From contig JAUPTR010000278.1 in the NCBI GenBank assembly GCA_030917985.1, positions 1 to 5,787 of the forward strand: a stretch of 5,787 bases of DNA, given 5' to 3'. The notes beneath the pieces are model-generated. The model was not told the DNA's origin and made no database searches. It worked only from the letters and a program-made list of their open reading frames with translations. Shown here piece by piece: positions 1 to 5,276 of this stretch; the stretch's first letter is position 1; each line of letters opens with the position of its first letter. The position numbers and the translations under genes were made by a program. This stretch comes from Pseudomonadota bacterium (lineage in GTDB: Bacteria > Pseudomonadota > Gammaproteobacteria > Burkholderiales > SCOH01).

Positions 1-457
1 CAGCCAGGGTATGAATAACCAGAAGATGGGCGTCGGTTGCCAGCAAAGTCAGTAGCGTGAGTAATGATGTTAGTTGCGCAACAACAGGCACTTGGGTGCC
101 ATGCTGAGGGTCAAAGAACATGGCAAAACCCAAACCCATCTGCAGACCGGCAAAATGCCCTGCCATTTCGACTGCGGTAAAGACAATGCGCAGCGAAAAG
201 CCAATTGCAACACCGATAAGGAATTGATGCACCAGTATCAGAATACCGATCGCATCACTGGGGTCAACAGCCGGTAGTGCAGGCAGCAGAGGCTGCATCA
301 ACACGGTCAGCACTATACCCATGCCGATTTTGACCCGAGCAGTAATCGTACGGTTTCCAAAAAAAGGATCGGTAGCCATGACCCCCATGATCCGCACAAA
401 TGGCCAGATGTATGCGCTTAACAAGGCATACCACTGGGTAGCATTAATTGAAATCAT
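1..457 (-). CDS. fliR: FliR, flagellar type III export gate protein (N-terminal part, runs off window)
   Basis: FliR is an inner-membrane protein of the flagellar export gate, where it completes the FliP5-FliQ4-FliR1 core. The frame opens with ATG at 457 (MISINATQWYALLSAYIWPF) and stays open to base 1, giving about 152 of the usual ~260 residues; the C-terminal half lies outside the window. Visible hallmarks are the 'DPFFGNR' turn near residues 30-36, a hydrophobic segment after it, and the conserved stretch AGHFAGLQMGLGFAMFFDP followed by a PVVAQL motif. No clear Shine-Dalgarno sequence precedes the ATG, which lies 13 bases after the fliQ stop, so translation is probably coupled to fliQ. A T7 run (coding strand) falls in codons 31-33. 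Identification is confident from the family motifs and its place after fliQ. Confidence 0.95.
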   Translation of the reverse strand, partial: MISINATQWYALLSAYIWPFVRIMGVMATDPFFGNRTITARVKIGMGIVLTVLMQPLLPALPAVDPSDAIGILILVHQFLIGVAIGFSLRIVFTAVEMAGHFAGLQMGLGFAMFFDPQHGTQVPVVAQLTSLLTLLTLLATDAHLLVIHTLA

Positions 458-470
458 GGCAACAGACGGG

Positions 471-740
471 TCAACCGATTAGCTGCGGAATACTACTGTA
501 GAGACGAATGATGTAGTCCATCATCATTTCTGTCATCCAGGGCCCTGCCAGCACCATCACGACAATCATTGACAATAGCTTGGGAATAAAAGACAGGGTC
601 ATTTCATTGATCTGGGTAGCCGCCTGAAACACACTGACAATCAAGCCGACAACCAGCGCCACCAGCAACATCGGAGCCGAAATCAATACCGTAACCTCAA
701 TTGCCTTCTGTACCAAAGTGGTTACCATTTCTGGCGTCAT
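471..740 (-). CDS. fliQ: FliQ, flagellar type III export gate protein
   Basis: FliQ is a small inner-membrane subunit of the flagellar protein export gate and wraps around the FliP/FliR core. The protein has 89 residues, the normal family length, starting MTPEMVTTLVQKAIEV. It has two hydrophobic helices (about residues 15-40 and 53-72) joined by the family signature VFQAATQINEMTLSFIPK. The frame is open further upstream to 782, but that would overlap fliP and add a non-homologous leader. The ATG at 740 has an AGGGGA ribosome binding site about 6 bases ahead and lies 10 bases after the fliP stop, so I chose it. It is followed 13 bases later by fliR. Confidence 0.96.
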   Translation of the reverse strand: MTPEMVTTLVQKAIEVTVLISAPMLLVALVVGLIVSVFQAATQINEMTLSFIPKLLSMIVVMVLAGPWMTEMMMDYIIRLYSSIPQLIG

Positions 741-750
741 TCGATGTCCC

Positions 751-1497
751 CTAGACGTAAAAACTCTGCACCAATGAAGCAATCAACAATGTCCAGCCAT
801 CGACCAGCACAAACAGGATCAACTTGAATGGCAAACTGATGATCACCGGGGAGACCATCATCATCCCCATTGACATCAAAACGCTCGCCACAACCATATC
901 CACAATCAGAAATGGCAAAAAAACCAGAAAACCGATCTGGAAAGCTGTTTTCAACTCGCTCGTAACATAGGCAGGAATCAATGTTTTCAGACTCACATCA
1001 TCCGGACTATCTGGCTTGGCACTATTTGATAACTCGATGAACAGCGCCAGATCCTTCTGCCGGGTCTGCTTCAACATGAATTGCTTGAGTGGCACAGAGC
1101 CTTTCTCCAATGCCTCGTTAAAACTGATTTTGTCATCGGCAAATGGCTGATAGGCCTCCGCATAAATCTTGTCCAGCACGGGAGACATGACAAACAGGGT
1201 CAGAAACAGGGAGAGCCCGACAACTACCTGATTTGGAGGAGAAGTTGCAGTACCCAAGGCCTGGCGTAACAGTGAGAGGACAATAACAATACGCGTAAAG
1301 GCAGTCATCATCAGCAAAATTGCCGGTAGAAACGTCAGTGACGTCATCAGCAATAATGTCTGCAGACTCAGTGTGTAGTTGGTCGCCCCACCCGGCCCCG
1401 GAACACTGCTGAACGCAGGCAGGCCATCAATGGCCCAGGAAACCACCGGCACAAGCAAACACAGGCCTGCAAGTAGCAAGCGAAAGAAAACTGACAT
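751..1497 (-). CDS. fliP: FliP, flagellar type III export gate protein
   Basis: FliP forms the pentameric core of the flagellar export gate in the inner membrane. With the ATG at 1497 the protein has 248 residues, close to the E. coli length of 245. Residues 1-22 are a cleavable signal peptide (MSVFFRLLL... ending SWA before IDG), as is typical for FliP. Family signatures follow: the LTFLPAILLMMTAFTRIVIV helix, LRQALGT, PPNQVVVGL, a periplasmic region, and the C-terminal helices with PFLIVDMVVASVLMSMGMMM. The frame can also start at a TTG at 1524, directly after the fliO stop and with a weak AAGG four bases ahead; that would add nine residues (MASCLHFIS) before the signal peptide. The ATG has no clear ribosome binding site, so the start is the least certain part. 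Confidence 0.95.
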   Translation of the reverse strand: MSVFFRLLLAGLCLLVPVVSWAIDGLPAFSSVPGPGGATNYTLSLQTLLLMTSLTFLPAILLMMTAFTRIVIVLSLLRQALGTATSPPNQVVVGLSLFLTLFVMSPVLDKIYAEAYQPFADDKISFNEALEKGSVPLKQFMLKQTRQKDLALFIELSNSAKPDSPDDVSLKTLIPAYVTSELKTAFQIGFLVFLPFLIVDMVVASVLMSMGMMMVSPVIISLPFKLILFVLVDGWTLLIASLVQSFYV

Positions 1498-1524
1498 GGA
1501 AATGAAATGCAGACAGGAAGCCAA

Positions 1525-1965
1525 TCAACCTTGATTATGGTTTGATTGGTGGCTTTTATGCAAAAACTGTTTTAGCCAGTCAGAAAACTGCGGAGAAGAT
1601 GCGATCGATGCCGCATCACTTTCGGCAGGCTTGGGTAAGGTCTGTAGTAATGATACCTGCCCAGCCGTCACGCCCAGCAACAGCCAGTCCGAACCAAACT
1701 CGACCACTACCAGGCGTTCCTTTGGGCCAACCAGCACCCCCCCCACTACACGCAAGCCACCAGCCCCCGAGAAGGCACCAGGAGACATTTTTCGTACCAG
1801 CCAGGCACAACCGGCAATCAGCGCCAGAACACAGGCTAAACCAAACATCACTTGAGTCAAACCGCCCGCAGCAGATACGGACGGCGAACTGCGAGCAGCC
1901 ACCTCAGCCAGCGCGACCGGAGAGGAGAAGCTTAAGAACACAAACAAACTGCGCTCGAACATCAT
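1525..1965 (-). CDS. fliO: FliO, flagellar export gate assembly protein
   Basis: FliO is a membrane protein that helps assemble the FliP ring and is not part of the finished gate. The 146-residue product has a hydrophobic, signal-like N-terminus (about residues 6-20, ending ALA), one strong transmembrane segment at about 36-57 followed by Arg-Lys, and a cytoplasmic beta-rich FliO domain at about 72-111 with the pattern VGPKERLVVVEFG and WLLLGVT. The tail is Ser/Ala-rich. Its ATG overlaps the fliN stop as ATGA (1962-1965), indicating translational coupling; a second ATG follows at once. FliO is the least conserved member of the set, and the call rests on topology, these motifs and its place between fliN and fliP. 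A G8 tract on the coding strand at 1737-1744 spans codons 74-77. Confidence 0.92.
   Translation of the reverse strand: MMFERSLFVFLSFSSPVALAEVAARSSPSVSAAGGLTQVMFGLACVLALIAGCAWLVRKMSPGAFSGAGGLRVVGGVLVGPKERLVVVEFGSDWLLLGVTAGQVSLLQTLPKPAESDAASIASSPQFSDWLKQFLHKSHQSNHNQG
1737..1744. repeat. G8 homopolymer tract inside fliO
   Basis: Eight consecutive C on the + strand read as eight G in the fliO coding strand, within the codons for Val74-Gly75-Gly76-Val77. Gain of one G would shift into a frame that stays open for about 40 codons and stops at 1616. Loss of one G reaches a TAG after 12 codons. The tract is seen directly; any slippage is inference. Confidence 0.9.
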
Positions 1966-2426
1966 TTATGCAACCGGCGAATACGCTCCTGCGGCGTAAT
2001 GATATCAGTGAGGCGAATACCAAATTTCTCGTTCACCACAACCACTTCGCCCTGAGCAATCAAACATCCATTCACTAAAACATCCATTGGTTCACCAGCC
2101 AGACCATCCAGTTCTACAACAGAACCCTGGGCCAGCTGCAGCAAACTCCGGATGGCAATCTTGGTACGTCCCAGTTCAACCGTAAGGTGAACCGGGATAT
2201 CCATGATCATATCGAAATTGGCAGGTAATGCCGATGTTTGATCCGTCGCATCAAATCGCTCAAAAATGTCTGCGGGCGACATGGATGGTGCGGTGGTTTG
2301 CGCTGCGCCATTAGCTGCTGCGGCATCCGCAGCCTCTTGCTCAGCCAGTGCGGCAGCCCAGTCATCCAGACCCTGTTCCTCGGTTGCCGAGCCTGGCTCC
2401 GCTTGTTGCTCTTCTTCAGACACCAT
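1962..2426 (-). CDS. fliN: FliN, flagellar motor switch protein
   Basis: FliN forms the lower part of the cytoplasmic C-ring with FliM, transmits the switch signal and docks the FliH-FliI export complex. From the ATG at 2426 the protein has 154 residues. There is an acidic, Ala-rich N-terminal extension (about 1-70) carrying DDWAAALAEQ at 21-30, and a C-terminal SpoA domain (about 71-145) with MDIPVHLTVELGRTKI, a LLQLAQGSVVELD segment, VNGCLIAQGEVVVV and FGIRLTDII. The gene overlaps the fliM 3' end by 11 bases. Three starts are possible there: ATG at 2429, ATG at 2426 and GTG at 2423, all just after a GGAG at 2430-2433. The spacing to the first ATG is zero, so 2426 or 2423 is more likely. A GTG at 2456 would also keep the frame but lies deep inside fliM. 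The stop overlaps the fliO start (ATGA). Confidence 0.95.
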   Translation of the reverse strand: MVSEEEQQAEPGSATEEQGLDDWAAALAEQEAADAAAANGAAQTTAPSMSPADIFERFDATDQTSALPANFDMIMDIPVHLTVELGRTKIAIRSLLQLAQGSVVELDGLAGEPMDVLVNGCLIAQGEVVVVNEKFGIRLTDIITPQERIRRLHK

Positions 2427-3417
2427 CATCTCCACTGCCGCCAAACTGGTCGGCACCAGCCAAAATCTTGTTTACACGCAACGCATACTGACCATTCTTG
2501 ATGCCATAACGGCATTCAAAAACGGGCACACCATCAACCTCAGCAACGATAGCCTCCGGAATTTCCAGAGAAATCACATCACCCACTTTTAAATCAAGAA
2601 TCTCACCCAGAGTCACCGGGGCTTGCCCCAGATTGGCGACCAAATCAACCTCTGCTGTTTGCACCTGATGGGATAGCAGCTTGACCCATCGATTGTCAGC
2701 CTCCATTCGATCAGCCTGCATCGAGCTGTATAACAAATCACGAATGGGCTCAATCATTGAGTATGGAAAACACACGTGGAAGTCACCCCCACCGGCCCCC
2801 AACTCGATTTTAAAGGTAACGGCGACCACCACTTCAGTAGGTGTTGCTATATTGGCAAACTGCGTATTCATTTCCGATCGGACATACTCGAAATCAACCT
2901 TGTACACCGGTTCCCAGGATTTCTGGTATTCATCAAAAACAACCTGCAATAAACGCCGGATGATACGCTGCTCCGTCGGAGTGAAATCACGCCCCTCAAC
3001 CCGAACGTGATAGCGACCATCGGAACCAAACAGGTTATCCACCACCAGAAACACAAAATCCGGATCAAAAATGAAGAGTGCAGTGCCACGCAATGGCTTC
3101 ATGTGGATCAGGTTGAGATTGGTTGGAACCACCAGGTTGCGAATAAATTCGCTGTATTTCAGTACCCGAACCGGGCCAACCGAAATCTCGGCACTACGGC
3201 GCATAAAGTTGAACAAACCAATACGCAAATTGCGCGCAAACCGCTCATTGATAATCTCAAGCGTAGGCATCCGCCCACGGACAATACGCTCCTGCCGACC
3301 AATGTCGTAGTTGCGTACCGCCGAGGCGTCGCCCTGTTCATCGCTGGTGTCTTCCTCACCGGTTACACCACGTAAAAGGGCATCGACCTCTTCCTGCGAG
3401 AGTATATCGTCTGCCAT
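2416..3417 (-). CDS. fliM: FliM, flagellar motor switch protein
   Basis: FliM is the C-ring protein that binds CheY-P and links FliG to FliN, controlling the direction of rotation. The 333-residue length matches E. coli FliM (334). The N-terminus DDILSQEEVDALLRGV (residues 3-18) is the CheY-P-binding helix, followed by an acidic linker (21-30). The middle domain (about 43-230) contains RNLRIGLFNFMRRSAEISVG, VDNLFGSDGRYH (126-137) at the place of the FliG-contacting GGXG loop, VEGRDFTPTEQRII, and DFHVCFPYSMIEPIRDLL (212-229). The C-terminal SpoA domain (about 250-318) ends with NGQYALRVNKIL. The GGXG-type loop reads GSDG rather than GGDG. The ATG is 10 bases after the fliL stop with only a weak GGTAG-type ribosome binding site; the 3' end overlaps the fliN start. 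Confidence 0.98.
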   Translation of the reverse strand: MADDILSQEEVDALLRGVTGEEDTSDEQGDASAVRNYDIGRQERIVRGRMPTLEIINERFARNLRIGLFNFMRRSAEISVGPVRVLKYSEFIRNLVVPTNLNLIHMKPLRGTALFIFDPDFVFLVVDNLFGSDGRYHVRVEGRDFTPTEQRIIRRLLQVVFDEYQKSWEPVYKVDFEYVRSEMNTQFANIATPTEVVVAVTFKIELGAGGGDFHVCFPYSMIEPIRDLLYSSMQADRMEADNRWVKLLSHQVQTAEVDLVANLGQAPVTLGEILDLKVGDVISLEIPEAIVAEVDGVPVFECRYGIKNGQYALRVNKILAGADQFGGSGDDGV

Positions 3418-3427
3418 AAGCTACCGT

Positions 3428-3958
3428 TTATTGAACAATCATTGACGAGATGGCAACACTTTGCACGCCCTCATCCTCTTCAACATCCATTGACTTGTTG
3501 ACCGTTTCCTTGAGTTCGTCGATCAACTTTCTGGTGCCTTCGTCCGAACGCAAATCGTCCAGCTTCTTCGAACGCAACAACAGATTGATGTCATTGCGAA
3601 CCTTGGGCATGAACGATTTCAGGGTCTCTTTCATCTTTTCGTCAGGCAATTCGAGGTGCAGTTCTACCTGCAACATGTTCTCACTGCCGGACAGATTCAC
3701 CGTAAAGGTTTCGAGCTTTTCAAAAATCGGGGCAGCATGCCCTTCTTCCTTATCTTTCTTCTTTTTCTTCTTTTCTTTTTTCTGCGGCTCTTCTTTTGCC
3801 ACCTCTTGCTCTGCATGAGCGTCTTCTCCACCGCCACGCAACAACAAGAAAGCAACAACACCACCTACAACCAAAACCAGAACCACAACAGCGGCGATGA
3901 TGATTACCATCATCTTCTTTCCGCCAGCTGGTTTTTCCGCTGCCTGTTCTGCTGACAT
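3428..3958 (-). CDS. fliL: FliL, flagellar basal body-associated protein
   Basis: FliL is a single-pass inner-membrane protein that surrounds or supports the stator units at the basal body. The 176-residue protein has a short cytoplasmic N-terminus ending GGKK, one transmembrane helix at about 16-40, and a periplasmic linker that is strongly charged (Glu/Lys), including a KKEKKKKKKDK run at 60-70. The C-terminal FliL domain (about 77-176) starts with PIFEKLETFTVNL and includes MLQVELHLELP, the VRNDINLLLRSKKLDDL segment and ends VAISSMIVQ, as in family members. The Lys-rich linker is encoded by an A-rich tract (3752-3781). The ATG at 3958 has an AGGG eight bases ahead. It is the first gene of the tight fliLMNOPQR run, 151 bases after fliK, with a candidate promoter in that gap. 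Confidence 0.96.
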   Translation of the reverse strand: MSAEQAAEKPAGGKKMMVIIIAAVVVLVLVVGGVVAFLLLRGGGEDAHAEQEVAKEEPQKKEKKKKKKDKEEGHAAPIFEKLETFTVNLSGSENMLQVELHLELPDEKMKETLKSFMPKVRNDINLLLRSKKLDDLRSDEGTRKLIDELKETVNKSMDVEEDEGVQSVAISSMIVQ

Positions 3959-3966
3959 CCCTTGAG

Positions 3967-3970
3967 CCCT
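3967..3970 (-). promoter_or_regulatory. fliL ribosome binding site
   Basis: AGGG on the minus strand lies eight bases before the fliL ATG at 3958. A second AAGGG abuts the ATG directly and is too close to act alone. The spacing favours the distal AGGG. Confidence 0.5.
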
Positions 3971-3976
3971 ATATTC

Positions 3977-3995
3977 AATTAAGATCGTGTTAATT
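3977..3995. repeat. AATTAA/TTAATT dyad upstream of fliL
   Basis: AATTAA (3977-3982) and TTAATT (3990-3995) form a perfect 6-bp inverted repeat around a 7-base centre. As RNA it would be a weak A-U hairpin; as DNA it has the geometry of a small operator. It lies just upstream of the fliL ribosome binding site. A chance dyad in AT-rich DNA is a real possibility. Confidence 0.4.
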
Positions 3996-3998
3996 TAT

Positions 3999-4049
3999 GT
4001 TCTGTTGACGTTTTCTTCACGGCTGTGGCCAAACAAACTTCAACAGAAC
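3999..4049. repeat. Perfect 10-bp inverted repeat in the fliL leader
   Basis: GTTCTGTTGA at 3999-4008 is exactly complementary to TCAACAGAAC at 4040-4049, separated by 31 bases. In the fliL transcript the two arms would pair into a 10-bp stem with a large loop. Because the candidate promoter ends at 4052, the stem would lie at or very near the 5' end of the mRNA. No T-run follows, so it does not look like an intrinsic terminator. It could be a mRNA-stabilising 5' hairpin or a pair of protein-binding half sites; the sequence does not decide. Confidence 0.75.
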
Positions 4050-4051
4050 CT

Positions 4052-4084
4052 AGTATAGTCACGGCACAGCAGATAAAAACTTTA
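4052..4084 (-). promoter_or_regulatory. Candidate fliL promoter (sigma-28-like, with overlapping TATACT -10)
   Basis: On the minus strand TAAAGTTT (4084-4077) is an exact match to the enterobacterial sigma-28 (FliA) -35 element. It is followed after exactly 11 bases by GCCGTGAC (4065-4058), which keeps GCCG of the GCCGATAA -10 element but matches only 5 of 8 bases. Directly after it is TATACT (4057-4052), a 5/6 match to a sigma-70 -10 box, but 17 bases upstream of that is GTTTTT, a poor -35. The element lies in the only gap between fliK and fliL, in the right orientation, about 90 bases from the fliL start. Position and -35 match support it; the weak -10 lowers confidence. Confidence 0.45.
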
Positions 4085-4109
4085 GCCGAACACGCCAGCG
4101 TAAACCAAC

Positions 4110-5183
4110 TCAAACAAACATACTCACACGCCAACCGGAACGATGAGAGGCCACAACGTCCGCCACTCCGGGATCTTCATCCATCAACCGAATCCGCCGC
4201 TGCGGGTTGGCACCACCATCACGCGACGGATTCTGCTGCGTCAACGATTCACCTCCGACCTGAACATCACCCATTGACAGCCCACTTTCCGCCAGCATCG
4301 CCGACAAGCGTGGCAAGGCACTTTGAATCGCCTCCCGAACACTGGCTTGTGCAGAAACAAATACCAGGCTTGCCTGATCATCGTGCACAGAGAGACGAAC
4401 TTCCAGCGGCCCCAGATTGGGTGGATTCAACTGCATTTCCGCTGAGTGCTGCCCCTCACTCACCATAATCAATGTTTTATTTCCCAGCTCATCTGCCCAG
4501 GCAGCAGAATTGACCGGTGTAGAAATAACCATGACCTTGTGGCCTTCCTGCTGACGAACCTCAATCACACCCGCCTGCACCTGCAGACTACTTCCGGCCT
4601 GTGGCTGCACGGAGTCGGCCATCACGAGCGGCAGATCATCGGCACCAGGCGGCAATTCCTGCAGGATGGCTGCAAAACTTTCCTCTCGCCAACCTCCCAA
4701 GGATACGCCATCCCCCTCTGCAACAGGCTTGAACAAATCTGCGGAACCAGCGTCATGATTGACTGCACGATCCACCACTAACGCAAGCATCCGCCCCAAT
4801 TTATTACTGCCCCCCCCGGCAGACAAAGAAACCGGGGAGTCGGTTGCTGCGCTACCATCAGAGGTACTGTTCGCCACATAGGCAGGCGCCAGCGGCACCA
4901 TTGCCTGCATCAAATGAGCATTAAGTTCGGCAGAAAGTGGCCACAGGAAGCCTTTTTCTGGCTCATCCGCATCTTTATCCTGAAGAAAGGAATCTGCGAC
5001 CGAGGCTACAACCGGCTGAGAGTCCGACACATTCAATACGCTTTCGGTCACAGCAGCGCCAGACAATTGCGACATTGCGACCTCAAGGGCATCACCAAAT
5101 CCGGCTCCGCCGCTTGCAAGCGATCCGACAGAACCAGCTAATCCGGACTCAGCAACAACAGGAGTAAGAGTAATCCCCGACAC
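4110..5183 (-). CDS. fliK: FliK, flagellar hook-length control protein
   Basis: FliK is secreted during hook growth, acts as a molecular ruler and flips the export gate from hook to filament substrates through FlhB. From a GTG at 5183 the product has 357 residues, within the usual range (E. coli about 375). The N-terminal two-thirds is low-complexity and rich in Ala, Gly, Ser and Val. The C-terminal Flg_hook domain (about 235-312) shows the family core AEMQLNPPNLGPLEVRLSV, then ASLVFVSAQASVREAI, LPRLSAMLAESGLSMGDVQV, and a Gln/Arg/Gly-rich tail. A TTG at 5210 would add nine residues, but it lies only about 7 bases from the transcript start predicted for the sigma-54 element, while the GTG has a GGGGGG five bases ahead, so I chose GTG. 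A G8 tract spans codons 123-125. It stands alone between tyrS and fliL, with 151 bases to fliL. Confidence 0.94.
   Translation of the reverse strand: MSGITLTPVVAESGLAGSVGSLASGGAGFGDALEVAMSQLSGAAVTESVLNVSDSQPVVASVADSFLQDKDADEPEKGFLWPLSAELNAHLMQAMVPLAPAYVANSTSDGSAATDSPVSLSAGGGSNKLGRMLALVVDRAVNHDAGSADLFKPVAEGDGVSLGGWREESFAAILQELPPGADDLPLVMADSVQPQAGSSLQVQAGVIEVRQQEGHKVMVISTPVNSAAWADELGNKTLIMVSEGQHSAEMQLNPPNLGPLEVRLSVHDDQASLVFVSAQASVREAIQSALPRLSAMLAESGLSMGDVQVGGESLTQQNPSRDGGANPQRRIRLMDEDPGVADVVASHRSGWRVSMFV
4810..4817. repeat. G8 homopolymer tract inside fliK
   Basis: Eight C on the + strand are eight G in the fliK coding strand, encoding Gly123-Gly125 as GGG GGG GGC. Gain of one G puts TAATAA two codons after the tract. 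Loss of one G reaches a TAG about a dozen codons on. Either would remove the whole C-terminal export-switch domain. The tract is seen directly; variability is inference. Confidence 0.9.
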
Positions 5184-5188
5184 GAACG

Positions 5189-5194
5189 CCCCCC
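5189..5194 (-). promoter_or_regulatory. fliK ribosome binding site (G6 tract)
   Basis: Six G on the minus strand lie five bases before the GTG at 5183. They can pair with the CCUCC of 16S rRNA with a G-U wobble. This site decides the GTG over the upstream TTG at 5210, which only has an AGG directly abutting it. Confidence 0.6.
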
Positions 5195-5227
5195 GATTTA
5201 TCCACTGCAACCTGACAAGAATCAGAA

Positions 5228-5243
5228 AGCAATAATCAGGCCA
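5228..5243 (-). promoter_or_regulatory. Candidate sigma-54 promoter of fliK
   Basis: The minus strand reads TGGCCTGATTATTGCT. Against the sigma-54 consensus TGGCAC-N5-TTGCW it keeps TGGC and all of TTGCT. The invariant GG (5242-5241) and GC (5230-5229) are separated by exactly 10 bases, the required -24/-12 spacing. The start site would fall near 5217, giving a leader of roughly 34 bases with the G6 ribosome binding site and the GTG start of fliK. Sigma-54 control of flagellar genes is well known in Pseudomonas and Vibrio. The activator site is not identified. Confidence 0.6.
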
Positions 5244-5276
5244 TGCACCAACCTCAATGACTTGCCACTTACCCGA

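Noticed and set aside
917..923. T7 runs (coding strand) in fliP here and in fliR at 359-365 as further slippage switches
   Set aside because: Runs of T are expected in membrane proteins with adjacent Phe/Leu codons, and seven is too short to stand out.
1542..2078. 178-codon plus-strand open frame opposite fliO and the end of fliN
   Set aside because: It is antisense to well-supported genes, has Pro/Gln/Arg-rich composition typical of a shadow frame, and resembles no family I know.
2266..2592. 108-codon plus-strand frame opposite the fliM/fliN junction
   Set aside because: Ala/Ser/Cys-rich shadow of the repetitive FliN N-terminal extension.
4021..4045. TTTGGCCACAGCC as a second sigma-54 site ahead of fliL
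   Set aside because: Ten bases after the GG the sequence is GA, not the required GC.
4025..4468. 147-codon plus-strand open frame starting in the fliK-fliL gap and running antisense into fliK
   Set aside because: Its composition (His/Pro/Ser/Thr-rich) matches the reverse of FliK's coding sequence, and no plus-strand promoter with good spacing was seen ahead of it.
5211..5240. Possible terminator after tyrS (CCTGA ... TCAGG on both sides of 20 bases)
   Set aside because: The stem is only 5 bp with a long loop and no T-run, and it overlaps the better-supported sigma-54 element.
5232..5260. Sigma-70-like promoter for fliK (TTGAGG, 17 bases, TATTGC)
   Set aside because: The -10 matches only 3 of 6 positions; the sigma-54 reading of the same bases fits much better.
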